The notes beneath the pieces were generated by a model, which did no database searches, had not been told where the DNA came from, and was given only the letters and a program-made list of their open reading frames with translations. Below, in pieces: positions 11,671-21,834 of a stretch of DNA of 64,000 bases. Origin of the DNA: Portulaca oleracea (taxonomy: Eukaryota > Streptophyta > Magnoliopsida > Caryophyllales > Portulacaceae); the NCBI GenBank assembly GCA_029582165.1, contig CM055886.1, positions 25,916,669 to 25,980,668 of the forward strand. The letters run 5' to 3'. Position 1 is the stretch's first letter, and the number at the start of each line of letters is the position of its first letter. Position numbers and translations under genes: made by a program.

Positions 11671-12095
11671 GGTTAAGGTGTTTTGGGGTCGGTTAGTGGC
11701 GTTCTTGGTGGCGCAGCAGGCGGCGGTGCAGCGGCGCGGTGGTCGGACGGCTGTGGGTGGTGGTCGGAGCTAGTGCGGGTGGTGGTCGTCGTTGTTGAGG
11801 GCGTCGTCGGAGTGGTAGAAAACAGAGCACAAAAAGGGGCTTGTGGGACAGGTTTTGGGGGCGTGCTGGTAGCGGGGAGGCCGGCGGATGGAGGTGTGGT
11901 GGTCGGAAAATGAAAGGGAGGAGGGAGGAGGTGGAAGTAGGGAAGAAGAATGGGGAAGGAGAGGGAGGAGGAGGAAGTTGAGGTGGGGTGGTGTGGTGTT
12001 CCTGCGGGTCGGGGATATCAGCAAAGAAGAAGAACAAGAAAATAAGAGGGAGGAAGAGAGAGAAAGGAACAAAGAAAGAGAGAGAGAGAGGGGGG
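11637..12095. repeat. GA-rich and G-rich low-complexity half of the Pack-MULE
   Basis: (GA)n tracts at about 11637-11665 and 12062-12092 bracket a GGTGG/GGTCGG-rich stretch. Open frames here are low-complexity Gly/Val or Pro/Ser and are not genes. Confidence 0.7.
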
Positions 12096-12446
12096 GAGGG
12101 GGTTTGAGGTAGATTTTTAAAAAAAAGAAAAAGTTGGATTATTTAATCCAACTCAGCAAAAAAAATTGTCCAATTTTTTTTCTTTTTTTTTGGCCAAAAC
12201 ACCCTCCACATAAGCAAGCACCGCCGCCACGTCACATCTCCGACGAGTCAGACTCGGTGGCGGTTTGCTGGAAAAATCAACATGACAAGGTTGGTTCGTT
12301 GTAAATTAATGTTCAAGGTTGGTTCGTTATTTCAAAGGGCCCCCCAAAGGTTGGTTTATTAGATTTTAATTTCCCATTATTTCCACCACAACTTTCCACA
12401 TTTCACTACACCACATCGTAACCGCACCTTAAAAAAGAACGGAGCC

Positions 12447-12700
12447 TTAATGCTTAATTTTGTCCCTAATCAACTCTTCCAAAACTGAACTTCAAAGAGT
12501 AGTTGTTGCTCCTGCAAGACCATCATCTTCGAAAAACCTATTTAATGGCGTGTAGGATTAAGTTAAGTAAGATAAAATAAGGCAAGTTAAGGAAATGAAT
12601 GTTAAGTAAGAAAAATAGTGAAGATAAGTAAATATCACATTATTTATTTTTTATTCTTAAATAAAAAATTTTAACTATAAATTATCTAAAAGTGTAGTCT
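12447..12700. other. Spacer between elements
   Basis: Short AT-rich non-coding spacer with degenerate 'TAAGTTAAG' words; nothing else seen. Confidence 0.5.
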
Positions 12701-12713
12701 TTTTCTTTTGGAT

Positions 12714-13137
12714 TATTGGACGATAATACACTGAACTTTAAAGGTATTGGACAATAATGCACTGGAATTTTTTTTTTGGACTCTAATACACTAAACTTTG
12801 AGGGTATTGGACAATAATGCACTCAGACCAATCAACCTGGTGGTTGACGCAGTGGCTATCCCACTTTGAGGTGTCGTTTTTCTATTTTTTTCAGAAAATT
12901 TTTTTACCGTGTAAGAAAGTATATATAAGTAGGATGACTAATATATTTTTTTTCGGAAAAAAAGAAAAATGACAAGTCAAAGTATGACAGCCACCACGTC
13001 AACCACCAGCTGAATTTGTTTGAGTGCATTATTATCCAATACTCTCAAAGTTCAGTATATTAGAGTACAAAAAAAAAAAATTCAGTGCATTATTGTCTAA
13101 TATCCCTAAAGTTTAGTGTATTATCATCCAAAAATCA
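12714..13137. mobile_element. Foldback element with 13-bp flanking direct repeat
   Basis: Two arms of about 150-170 bp (12714-12880 and 12970-13137) are inverted copies, containing 'GATAATACACT', 'GTATTGGACAATAATGCACT' and 'GTGGTTGACG'. They surround a short spacer. TTTTCTTTTGGAT occurs exactly at 12701-12713 and 13138-13150. The long arms and a 9-13-bp duplication fit a MULE-derived MITE. Confidence 0.75.
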
Positions 13138-13339
13138 TTTTCTTTTGGATGGTAATATAAGATAAGAAAAGATTATACCTAACTTACTAATCTAAAAAAT
13201 AGGACCTAAGATTCAAAAAAATTTCTTACAATACTCCTTCAGTCCAAGTCATCATTTAATCCTTCGTGTACATATATACATCCTCTTTATAATCCTATTT
13301 TTAATCCGAACAAGTTTATAAAGCTTCACCATTTGACTA

Positions 13340-13863
13340 ATGATACCCTCTCTATGTCAATGGGTCAGGTCACGGTCGGGTCTACCAGGACTTGGAACCA
13401 CCAAAATTTTTTGGACCCAAACCCAACTCGGGACTTGGTGGGTACCAAAAATTCGGACCCAGACCTGCCAAGTCCATGGGTCCACATGTTAATAGCGGGT
13501 CCTTAATTGTTTCAACATTCTTATATATTTTTTTACTAGATTTTTCAATTTTTCAAGTTCATTTTATATTTGTAAATCTGTAACATAATAATCATTCTAT
13601 TTAAATACACTTATTTTCAACACAATAAAACATTTAGTTCAATGTACGATGTTACGAGCGAACTCCAACATAAAAACATTTCAATAATCATTAAGACATC
13701 AACTTTAAAAATATAAATGTGCAGCTTAAAACGCAAAAAAAAAAAAACATTAAGGTTTACATATATTTAATTTGACAAAGAAGCAAGCGAGTAGAGTGGA
13801 CTGTGGATGCTACGGTTGAAAGAGAAGCAGGCAAGTATCAATTTGAAAATGAAATGTATCACA

Positions 13864-13959
<96 letters not shown>

Positions 13960-14090
13960 AATTTTGATGGGTCCGTGGGTCATTTGGACCTGCCAAATTT
14001 TTGGTGGACCCTGACCCACTTAAATGTGTCGCTTCTGGGTTGGATCAAGGACTCACTGTCATCCCTACTATCAACTCATATTCACTAAAC
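13340..14090. repeat. Imperfect inverted repeat around a TA microsatellite
   Basis: Left (about 13361-13450) and right (about 13965-14050) segments share, in inverse, 'AATGGGTCAGG', 'CCACCAAAAATTT' and 'GGTCC' words, so this is probably another non-autonomous hAT-like element. The exact ends and a TSD were not found. Confidence 0.4.
13867..13951. repeat. (TA)n microsatellite
   Basis: An uninterrupted TA dinucleotide run of about 85 bp. The Ile-Tyr open frames on both strands here are artefacts of this repeat. Confidence 0.97.
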
Positions 14091-14391
14091 AAGGTGGCTG
14101 TTGAAAACTTTTAATATTGAATTAGCTTTATCTCAAAAATTTGTTAAAAACTAATTAAAATTCGAGAATTAAAATTAAACCAAAAATTAATTTTAGAAAT
14201 TTTGTGTACATTAGGCCTATGTGAACCTGTTTCACTGGAAATTTATCACCAAACATATTTAATTTTGATGACTTATATAAATATAAAGATGAAGAGTAAT
14301 GTATTTATGATTGTTAGGATAAAAGACACCCCTCAATGAAACACTAGTGTTAGTGTTAGAAAAGAAAAATTGGGTCTAAGATAAATTATTA

Positions 14392-14643
14392 CTCCTCAAT
14401 TTCTTAATATTTGTCTTTTCTAACTTTTCAGAGCGTTTAATGCAAAATTTTGCTATCTTTTTTCAATAATATATTTTCAAAATAAGTGTGAAATTATACT
14501 CTTACAAAAATATTTATTACCATTAATCTATTGATACTAATTTTACATTATAAATCATTATATATAGAGAAAAATCTACAGCCAAAACTCTTAAAATTGA
14601 CTATATAATTTCTCAATTGACAAATATTGAGGAAAGAAGGGAG
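14392..14643. mobile_element. Stowaway-like MITE, diverged
   Basis: Left end CTCCTCAATTTCTTAATATT; right end, inverted, CTCCCTTCTTTCCTCAATAT. TA flanks both sides (14390-14391 and 14644-14645). The internal arms pair only partly. Confidence 0.65.
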
Positions 14644-14784
14644 TAGTACGCAGAAATAAAGGTCATCCAAACTTTATAGTTTAGTTTTTCTTTATTCTCT
14701 TTGCTTTAGACGTTGCCTATTTTGGCTTGGATATGATAGTAGAAATATCATCGCATAGTAATTTTAGGGGGAAACAATCTCATC

Positions 14785-15066
14785 CTTGTATTTTTTATTT
14801 TTTTTATCATTAGAAGTCAACAGGTTAAAAGCATCAAAGATGATGCATCAAAGTATCCGCCTAAACAGCAAAAACAGCAGAGGCAACCGCCAAAAGAAAC
14901 AGCAAAAGCATAAAGTTACAACCATGAGAACCCAAAAAAGCAACAAGCTACAGCTGAAAACCGCCTAAAGAAAAACAAATCACTTCTTCTTAGATGGAGT
15001 AACCTTTAGCCCACAAACCTTATCCACCAGAGCCATCTTTCGATCAATCGCCGCACGAGCATCCTC
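14785..15066 (-). pseudogene. Possible 3' end of a LINE-type retroelement
   Basis: Minus-strand reading from 15066: a short frame ending 'DARAAIDRKMALVDK' and then 'PSKKK' with a TGA stop near 14978. Next comes a T/G-rich 3' leader with 'TTTTGCTGTTTAGGC', ending in an A-rich tail (ATAAAAAAAATAAAAAATAC). The layout resembles the tail of the LINE-like element at 47870-49744. Its 5' side is cut by the hAT MITE at 15075. The peptide itself was not recognised. Confidence 0.35.
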
Positions 15067-15074
15067 CTTGTAGT

Positions 15075-15729
15075 TAGGGGTGATAAAAATTTGAGTTTGA
15101 GTCTTATCGGCTTCGGTCAATTCAGGTATTTGATCAAAATTTCAAACATGGATCCTAACCGAATTTTAACTCAGACAAAATTATCAAACCCAAACCAGAA
15201 TGACCGAATGACTGAATTTAATTTTTTTGTCAAAACTAAAAATTAACTGAATACTAGATTTTTGACCTAATATGACCAATTGACCAAATTTGACCGAATG
15301 ACCGAATTTAATTTTTTGTCAAAACTAAAAATTAACTGAATACTAGATTTTTGACCTAATATGACCAGTTGCCCGAATTTGACTGAATGACCGAACTTGA
15401 CCGAATACGAAATTTGAGTCTCTTTATGTGAGTTATTAACACTATCTTCATATTCGGATTTGGTCAACCCGAACTCGAATTGACCGAATCTAAATTTTAA
15501 CAGAAATTCTGTCAACCCGAACCCGGATTTGGGTTTGAGCCTTATCGGGTTCGGTCAATTCGGGTATTCGGCCAAAACTTCAAACACGGAAAATGACCAA
15601 AACCCAAACCGAATTTAAATTACGTCATAACCGAATTTTAAATTTGGTCAAAAAACTATGTCTGAAACCCGATGTTTTCGGTTCTCTAAAAATTCGGTCA
15701 TTTGGGTCGGTCAAATTTTTGCCACCTTA
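15075..15729. mobile_element. hAT-type MITE with 8-bp TSD
   Basis: Ends TAGGGGTGATAAAAATTTGA and, inverted, TAAGGTGGCAAAAATTTGA. Flanks CTTGTAGT (15067-15074) and CTTATAGT (15730-15737) match at 7 of 8. The 655-bp interior contains a direct duplication of about 88 bp (near 15200-15370, 'GACCGAATTTAATTTTTTGT...') and is made of 'TTCGGTCA' and 'TGACCGAA' words. Confidence 0.87.
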
Positions 15730-15737
15730 CTTATAGT

Positions 15738-16584
15738 GATGGTTTACCTTATAGTTTTAATAAAGAAACAATTGCTTAAACACAAAAATTAAAGCTAATC
15801 TTGCATCAGATAAAGGACATGTTTTTGACAAGTTAGTATTTTGTAAATATTGTTTTATATAGATTTTTGAATCCAAGAAGACTAGTTCTTAGAAAGCTGT
15901 TACCTTTTATTATTTAGATCTCATAAAAAGTTGGTTAGAACACAAATCGAGTCCACAATCAGCAAAATGAAACAATAAAACAGCCAACTTGAAGTAGTTT
16001 TTTGAATTAACATACCACAAATGACCATATTACCAAATACTTTTTCTATAAATAATTAATCTAAATAGTTAACCTAAACTAGGCTAACTAGCTGCTTGCC
16101 ACACGTCATTTTTATTTTTAAATAAAATGAACAGTTTTAGAACCCCAAAGCCAGAGACACGTCTGATCAGTAAAGTGGCAAACAGAAAATGAGGAAACGT
16201 CTCGCCAGCCAGGAAGAAGGCTCCAGAGTTGGTAGTTTTAAAATCCGGCAAATTTGTCGCGTCTGCCACTTGGGGGACCCTTTCGTTTTCAAGGGTTTGA
16301 TCCAATCTGTTTTGTGGCCTTGTGGGGACAAATATGGATCCCCCGGCTCCCCCCAGTAGTATCGAAAAACCCGTGGGAAAACAAAACGTTTCGCCAGAAA
16401 AAGTTAAAGCATTTGGGAAGGTTGTTTTTGTTTATAGATAATTTGCTGCATTAGACAGTGCAACGTGCAGGAAAGACGTGAACAAGATTGAATTTTGACT
16501 TGGAAAGTTGAGACAAGGTTATAGGTAATTGGCCCAACGGGGCAATTTTGTTTAACCAGTATTGTTCCCATTAGGCCTATAAAT
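15738..16584. other. Intergenic, unassigned
   Basis: No supported gene. 16120-16400 is more GC-rich than its surroundings, but the frames there (73 and 66 codons) show no domain. Confidence 0.4.
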
Positions 16585-16589
16585 ATGAG

Positions 16590-17459
16590 TGTAAACATAA
16601 ATTTTTGGTCTAAAATAAATAAAGACAATAAATTGACTAACAAATTAATTTGTATTAATATGTGAATGCATGCGGGTGCAATCTCTATATTAAATACAAT
16701 AATGATGATTCTTTGATTCGATCTCCTTGAGTCTTGGATGAGTTAAGGGCGTGGACGCTTGATCTCGATTTCGAATACAGGTTGAGCTAAAGAACTCTTA
16801 TAGTAGATCTTAATCTGAAGGTCTTGAGCGCTGATCCCCTTAGTGCTTGGTAGCTGGAGGCTGCTCGAAGTTGAACCGTTTGCAAGTTGACTATTTGTAG
16901 GTTGACTGTTGGTTGCAGTTCTTCTAGTTCCTGGATGCGAGGGCTTGAGTGCTTGAGTGCTTGGTCTCAATCAATGAACCAGACGAAGAATACGACTACA
17001 GTCTGTAGTTCGATCTTCTGAAGGCTTTGCAGGTCTCGCTGAAGAACTCTGTAACAGTTCTTGATCTTGACGCGGTAGATGTTTGAAGCTTTTGCAGACC
17101 TTGATCCTTGACGCTTGGTAGCTGGATGCTGCTTGCAGTTCGCTTTCATGGAGCCTTTGGATACTGAATACTGAATCTCCGGGGGTTTAAAATGAAGGGG
17201 GAGGACCCCTATTTATAGGCTCTAGGCCCAAGTTAATTAATTATTCCTTTTACTTTAAATAAATAATTAATTAATATTTTCTGCATCACCTTTGATACGT
17301 GTCATGATATTATTGGCTAGGATGCATTTCCATTTAAAATTCAATTAAATGGACGGTCGTAATTAATTTAACACGTGGCGGATAATAATTGGCCGAATAA
17401 ATTTAACTTATTTTCCCCGTGTCATTTTTTAATTGGTCGACAAGTTTTTGTCTCCTACA
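16590..17459 (-). repeat. LTR (3' LTR of the Tat-like element)
   Basis: 870-bp copy, TG..CA bounded, colinear with 27586-28488 apart from small indels. The plus strand contains 'AACACGTGGCGGATAATAAT' near its end. Confidence 0.93.
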
Positions 17460-17474
17460 GATGCTCCCTTCGAG
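17460..17474 (-). promoter_or_regulatory. Polypurine tract
   Basis: The minus strand reads CTCGAAGGGAGCATC directly before the LTR start TGTAGGAG, the place where plus-strand DNA synthesis is primed in LTR elements. Confidence 0.65.
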
Positions 17475-17610
17475 AGTCAACCGCGGACACTAACTTAGAG
17501 TGTTTAAAGCGGTTGGGTCTCGAATATTTAAGGACAATAATTTTTGTATCACAACTTTTCAGTTTGGATAAAATTTTATTAGAAATTTAATCGGATAAAA
17601 TTTTTGGCAG

Positions 17611-17745
17611 TTGGAGTTGGAGTTGGAGTTGGAGAAGGAGAAGGAGATGGAGATGGAGATGGAGATGGAGATGGAGTTGGAGTTGGAGATGGTGATGGAG
17701 TTCGAGTTCGAGTTAGAGATGGAGATGGAGATGGAGTTGGAGACT
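17611..17745. repeat. GGAGTT/GGAGAT hexanucleotide array
   Basis: Some 22 units of the form GGAG(A/T)T, GGAGAA or GAGTTC in blocks (TT, AA, AT, TT...). Repetitive peptides in all frames are artefacts. It sits inside the 3' LTR of the Tat-like element. Confidence 0.92.
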
Positions 17746-17779
17746 TGACTGAGAATTCTAGTAGTATCCTGAAACTTGG

Positions 17780-17800
17780 CCAATCATATACTATATAAAC
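17780..17800 (+). promoter_or_regulatory. Candidate antisense promoter (CCAAT + TATA)
   Basis: CCAAT at 17780-17784 is followed by CTATATAAAC at 17791-17800, then a pyrimidine-rich leader. This is the plus strand, antisense to gag. A possible leader intron follows (donor after CTCGCAG near 17870, acceptor at GGTACAG near 17984). It lies upstream of the plant-mobile-domain ORF and could drive it. Confidence 0.5.
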
Positions 17801-18048
17801 GCACCATCCTCGCTTCTTCCATTCATCTGTTGTTCCTCGTCTTCTCCCTGAACTTGTAGACTCGCAGGTTTTAGAGTATCTTCTTTTTCTTTCTTTCTTT
17901 CTTCTTCGTTTTGTTTTTTTTGTCATATAATTTAACCTTATCTTTTTCTTGTTCAACTTTTTTTGTCATCTTTTCGGTACAGGGAGCTGCAATTAGTTGT
18001 CATCGTGTGCTTGAAGTTGTCCTTCGTCATCGTTTGTGTCTCGCTTAC

Positions 18049-21000
18049 TCCTCAGCATGGTGACGTAAAATAGTCCTAGACTATTCTCTTTAGGACTGTC
18101 TGTGTAATAACCCACCCCGAAATCATGTTTAATTATCTATTAATCACAGTAAGTATCCAAATCGCGTTATAAATTTTTCGCGTTTACCTTTATTTATTTA
18201 TTGATTTACTTAATTATTTATTGTTATCGGTGTCGAGTCTCGTGCAGGAGATGGCTAAGGTGCCGAGTTATCGGCTTAAAAATTTTACTTTACATATTCA
18301 TTCAATGAGTTAAAGTATTTCAGGTCATATGATGTGTGTTATAAATTTATTTACCGAGAAACGGTTAATAATTATCCGCCTCGATTTCTATATATATTTT
18401 ACCGTCCCAATTTTAATTTATTTAAATTACATTTCCTTTACATAATTTCAAGTGGTAATTTTACTCATTTTATTCTATTTAATCCAAGTCCTAATTTATT
18501 TTAACCAAAGTGTTACCAATCAATTTTATTAAGTACAAACTAATTATTTTTAGTCTAGTACACTTACAATTACTTTATTTTAATTAAAGTTTCAGATTTA
18601 ATTAGGCCCCTAAATGTCCTAAGCTAGTTAATTAGGGGGAGTATATAGTGGTAGTATTAGTTAAGGAGGGGTTTAATTTTCAGCATTTTATTTCACAAAC
18701 ACCAAGCACTTTGTCTCTCTACCCCTCTCCCTCTCACTATCGCCACCGGCCACCGCCATTCTGCCGCCTCGCCTGGCGTCTCGGCGGGTCTGCCGCGCGG
18801 CCCCTACTCCGGCCACCTCTGCCTCCTCCCTTCTCTTGTTCAATCTCTCACCTCAAATTCAAGTGGTATAATCTCAAACCCTAATCTAATTCTCTTGTTT
18901 CTAATATGAATTTCTACTTCAAATTTATGTTCTCTTGATGTTTTTTTATCTTCTTTATGTTTATTAAGCATGAATTTAAGTTGTGGTTAAGTTAGGGTTT
19001 AAGTTTTAAGTGGATGCATGTATATTGCTAAGTGTTTGTGAGGTTTGATGGTTGAATTCATGGTGGATGATGAGTATATGTTATTGCATGTGAATTTCTT
19101 GAGAGATTCTAAGTATATAAAGGCTGAGTTTATGTTTTAATATTATGAATTAAGTGTTATTATGTTTAATTTGGGTGAATTAGTGAGGTTTTGGTGCAAG
19201 AGTTCAAGAATATGTCTTTTATGTTGAGTTTATGCTTGATCCATGGATGCATGTGATTTTTAAGACCTTTGATGAATTTATTTTCAAGGTTTATGTTCTG
19301 GAAATATGATGGATTAAGGTTATATGGGATTTGATTGTGTTTTAATATGATTAAGGGTGAAAAACCAAGTTAAAAACTGGAATTTTCGGTAAATAAAGGT
19401 TCTGTTTCGATTCTGGAAATTTACAGAGGAATGAAAGTGGGATTTTACGTCAGATTGTTACTCCATTTGATAGCTTAAGGTGTTAGCAAACCATAGGCTT
19501 TGGAATTTCGAGTTTCCGACAGGTATAGCTCGAGTTACGACCAAAACCGTGAAGGTACAATTTTATATACGAATTCAGAGTCACTATATTGAGGGCTGTT
19601 TTTTGTGCCTTTGGAGATCTCTTTAGTTTTTATGGTAAACATGAAAGTTTTAGGCCTCATTGCAAGCTTTCCGGAAAGGTATGGTCCATCGTCATACGAT
19701 ATCGGGAGTGTGAGTTACGATCCCGGGAAACCGGGCTGTCCAGAACACCATTCTGCTCAAGTTAACCTTTGTGAATTAATGTCTTTTGCGCCTCAAATCA
19801 ACCCAATAAGGGGTTCTAGGTATAAATGGGTCATGGTTATAAATTGTCATTATAGAGTTATGTGTTTAGGGCTGAGAGTACCAATTTGGAGCCCTAAATA
19901 AGTCTTAAGAATACCTTTCTAGAGCTAGTATGTTTAAGTAATGTATCGTGACTCCCTTCGTTCTTTAAGTCTAATGTTCAATATTTTTACTCTAGTTAAG
20001 AGTTCCTTCTAGCTTGGTAGTATCCAATGTCTAATTCAATTCATTCCTCATTCCATAATTCATTAATCCAAGCTTGTTTTTATTCACATTTGAACGTGTA
20101 TATCTTGTTCCATTTCGCCATTTCATTCGATATCGTATTATCAAACCATATTTGAACTCGTTATCTCGCATCCTAGTTTCCAATTTATAATTACCCTATT
20201 CATCATCAATTCAAAGCTAATTGTCCTAAGTTCAAGCCCTTTTATTTGAATCATATTCTACGTCATTATTCTCATGTTTTCCGACCCGGAAATTTCTAAG
20301 GTTTTATATGTACTGCTTCTGTCCGGGCCATTTTTCGGGCCCTTCCTTTCATTTCTAGCCTTTGGGCCAGTTGACAAAGTTAAAAATCATGATTTTCCCT
20401 ATTCCGAGATGTACTCTTCTACTTCGTTTCGATTTTCCTAACTCAAGTTATGCTACAAACTCCATTTTGTTACAACCTGAAATTTTATTTCTAAAATTGT
20501 TACATTTATATTACTAAGTTTCCGAACTCATGATTCTAATTCAGAACCTTATTCGGTTCTTCATTTTTATGTATGCTTACATTGGTTGACAAAGTTTCAA
20601 AGGCCATCTCCAAGCCGAGCCGCCAAGGTCTTTAGCGTCTTAAGGTGCAAATTGTCCAAATTTTTATGATCTAAGTCATATACATGGTTCACTCAATTTA
20701 TGCCATGTCAAGTTTTATGGTTTACAGTATCTTTATATTTAATAGTGGACCCGCCTTCTATGCTTATATTTACAGTTATGTTTTTAGCACTCCTGATCAG
20801 AGTGCCTTGACCTGGCCAGTGTCGACTGCTTAGCAGTCAATCATTCCAAGTTTAGATCAACTTGGGCATACGCGTGTGTGAGGTGCTTGCACCGATCGTA
20901 AGGGTTCCACCTACTTTCTATCTTTATTGGTTTATGTTTATGATCATGTCACTCAAGTCCTATTTTAACCCCTTCCCCGATTTTCAAAATGAATTTAAAT

Positions 21001-21779
21001 GCCGGCACTAAAACCGTCTTTCGAACGGTTTACGTGCTGGAGGTTTACGTACTGAGTGTTTCCCCACTCACTTTGCGAATGTATTTCAATGTTTTGTTTT
21101 TAGGCGGTCCGAGCTCCCAGGATAACGGCGAGGTTAAGCAGAAGTAAGTCGTCTGTACATGGTAGTTCTCTAAAGGCGATCGATGGTCGGTAATCAAGGT
21201 TACTCAAGGGCATTAAAGGCCACTTGGTTGTGGAAAGTCTATATGATATGTTTAATTAAAGGTTGTATAATGTATTTGTACTTTAAGTTTAGCGTTTGAG
21301 TTGTATGGAGTTAAGTACAGTTTTATGGTGGATTGTTATATTTTTGGTATTGTGTGTTTGCCTTGTCCCGAGTGGGGACGGCGGTAATGCCTCGACCTAA
21401 GGTGTTCCGTTGCGCTAATCACAGGTTTGGGATTCTAAAGTATAGTCTTAATCTTGTGATTAAGGTTGGGGCGTTACAGTCTGGGTCGATAGTGTCACCA
21501 TCCCCGTTTCCGTGGGCTACTCCTCAGCGTACTGACGTAGAGTAGTCCTAAACTACTCTCTTTAGGACTGTTTGGGTCGACAGTTTCGTCATCTTTGCTT
21601 TCGTGGACTACTCCTCAGCGTACTGACATAGAGTAGTCCTAGACTACTCTCTTCAGGACTGTCTGGGTCGACAATGTCGTCTTCTCCGCTTTCTGTGCTA
21701 CTCCTCAGCGTACTAACATAGATTAGTCCTAGACTACTCTCTTCAGGACTATCTAGGTCGACAGTGTCGTCAGCTTACC
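18049..21779 (+). repeat. About 90-bp tandem repeats, interrupted by a solo LTR
   Basis: Units begin TCCTCAGCGTACTGAC-like at 18049, 21521, 21612 and 21702, giving a period of 90-91 bp. Each holds the near palindrome GAGTAGTCCTAGACTACTC and the phrase 'GGACTGTCTGGGTCGACA'. The first unit is split by the insertion at 18103-21478. Confidence 0.9.
18103..21478 (+). mobile_element. Solo LTR-like element, copy A (3.4 kb)
   Basis: Begins TGTAATAACCCACCCCGAAA and ends GGTTGGGGCGTTACA, with inverted TGTAA..TTACA ends. It is flanked by GTCTG on both sides (18098-18102 and 21479-21483), a 5-bp duplication. It is homologous to 53160-56192 along its length: shared blocks include 'GGCTTTGGAATTTCG', 'AGTTACGACCAAAA', 'CCTGATCAGAGTG', GTCGACTGCTTAGCAGTCA (20821-20839), 'GCGTGTGTGAG' and 'CGCTAATCACAGG'. 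With no primer site, coding domain or second copy adjacent, the simplest reading is a long solo LTR; a TIR-type DNA element is the alternative. Confidence 0.8.
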
Positions 21780-21834
21780 CTACCTTGAGTACTCCCCTGC
21801 GACATTCAGGCTTTTCACATCACCGATAGAGATC

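Larger units (their letters stand above)
10850..12375. mobile_element. Pack-MULE with about 190-bp TIRs
   Basis: The left arm (10850-11040) begins GGGAAATTGGAATCTAATAA, and the inverted right arm (12185-12375) begins GGGAAATTAAAATCTAATAA. The arms pair along about 190 bp, including the blocks around 'GACGTGGCGGCGGTGCT' and 'AAATCAACATGACAAGGTT'. Flanking ATTATTTTCA (10840-10849) and ATTATTTCCA (12376-12385) form a 10-bp target duplication with one mismatch. Long TIRs beginning GGGAAATT and 9-11-bp duplications identify a Mutator-like element. There is no transposase; the interior carries a PPR gene piece and (CT)n/(GA)n tracts, so it is a Pack-MULE. Confidence 0.88.
10607..12446. mobile_element. 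Tourist/PIF-Harbinger-like MITE split by a Pack-MULE
   Basis: Left end GACCCCGTTCTTTT; right end, inverted, GGCTCCGTTCTTTT. Both are flanked by TTA (10604-10606 and 12447-12449), the PIF-Harbinger target duplication. Without the 1.5-kb insertion at 10850-12375 the MITE would be about 0.3 kb. A phrase containing 'TATACCAACCCACC' is duplicated within it (10750s and 10820s). Confidence 0.75.

Noticed and set aside
10972..12112. Several Ser/Pro/Leu- or Gly/Arg-rich ORFs
   Set aside because: Low-complexity CT/GA and GGTGG tracts of the Pack-MULE; only 11342-11572 has a recognisable protein signal.
13810..14088. Ile-Tyr repeat proteins on both strands
   Set aside because: Pure translation of a (TA)n microsatellite.
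17579..17956. Ser/Pro- or Gly/Asp-repeat ORFs
   Set aside because: Readings of the GGAGTT/GGAGAT hexanucleotide array in different frames.
18049..21779. CRISPR-like repeat pattern
   Set aside because: Units are contiguous 90-bp tandem repeats without unique spacers, in a plant retrotransposon.
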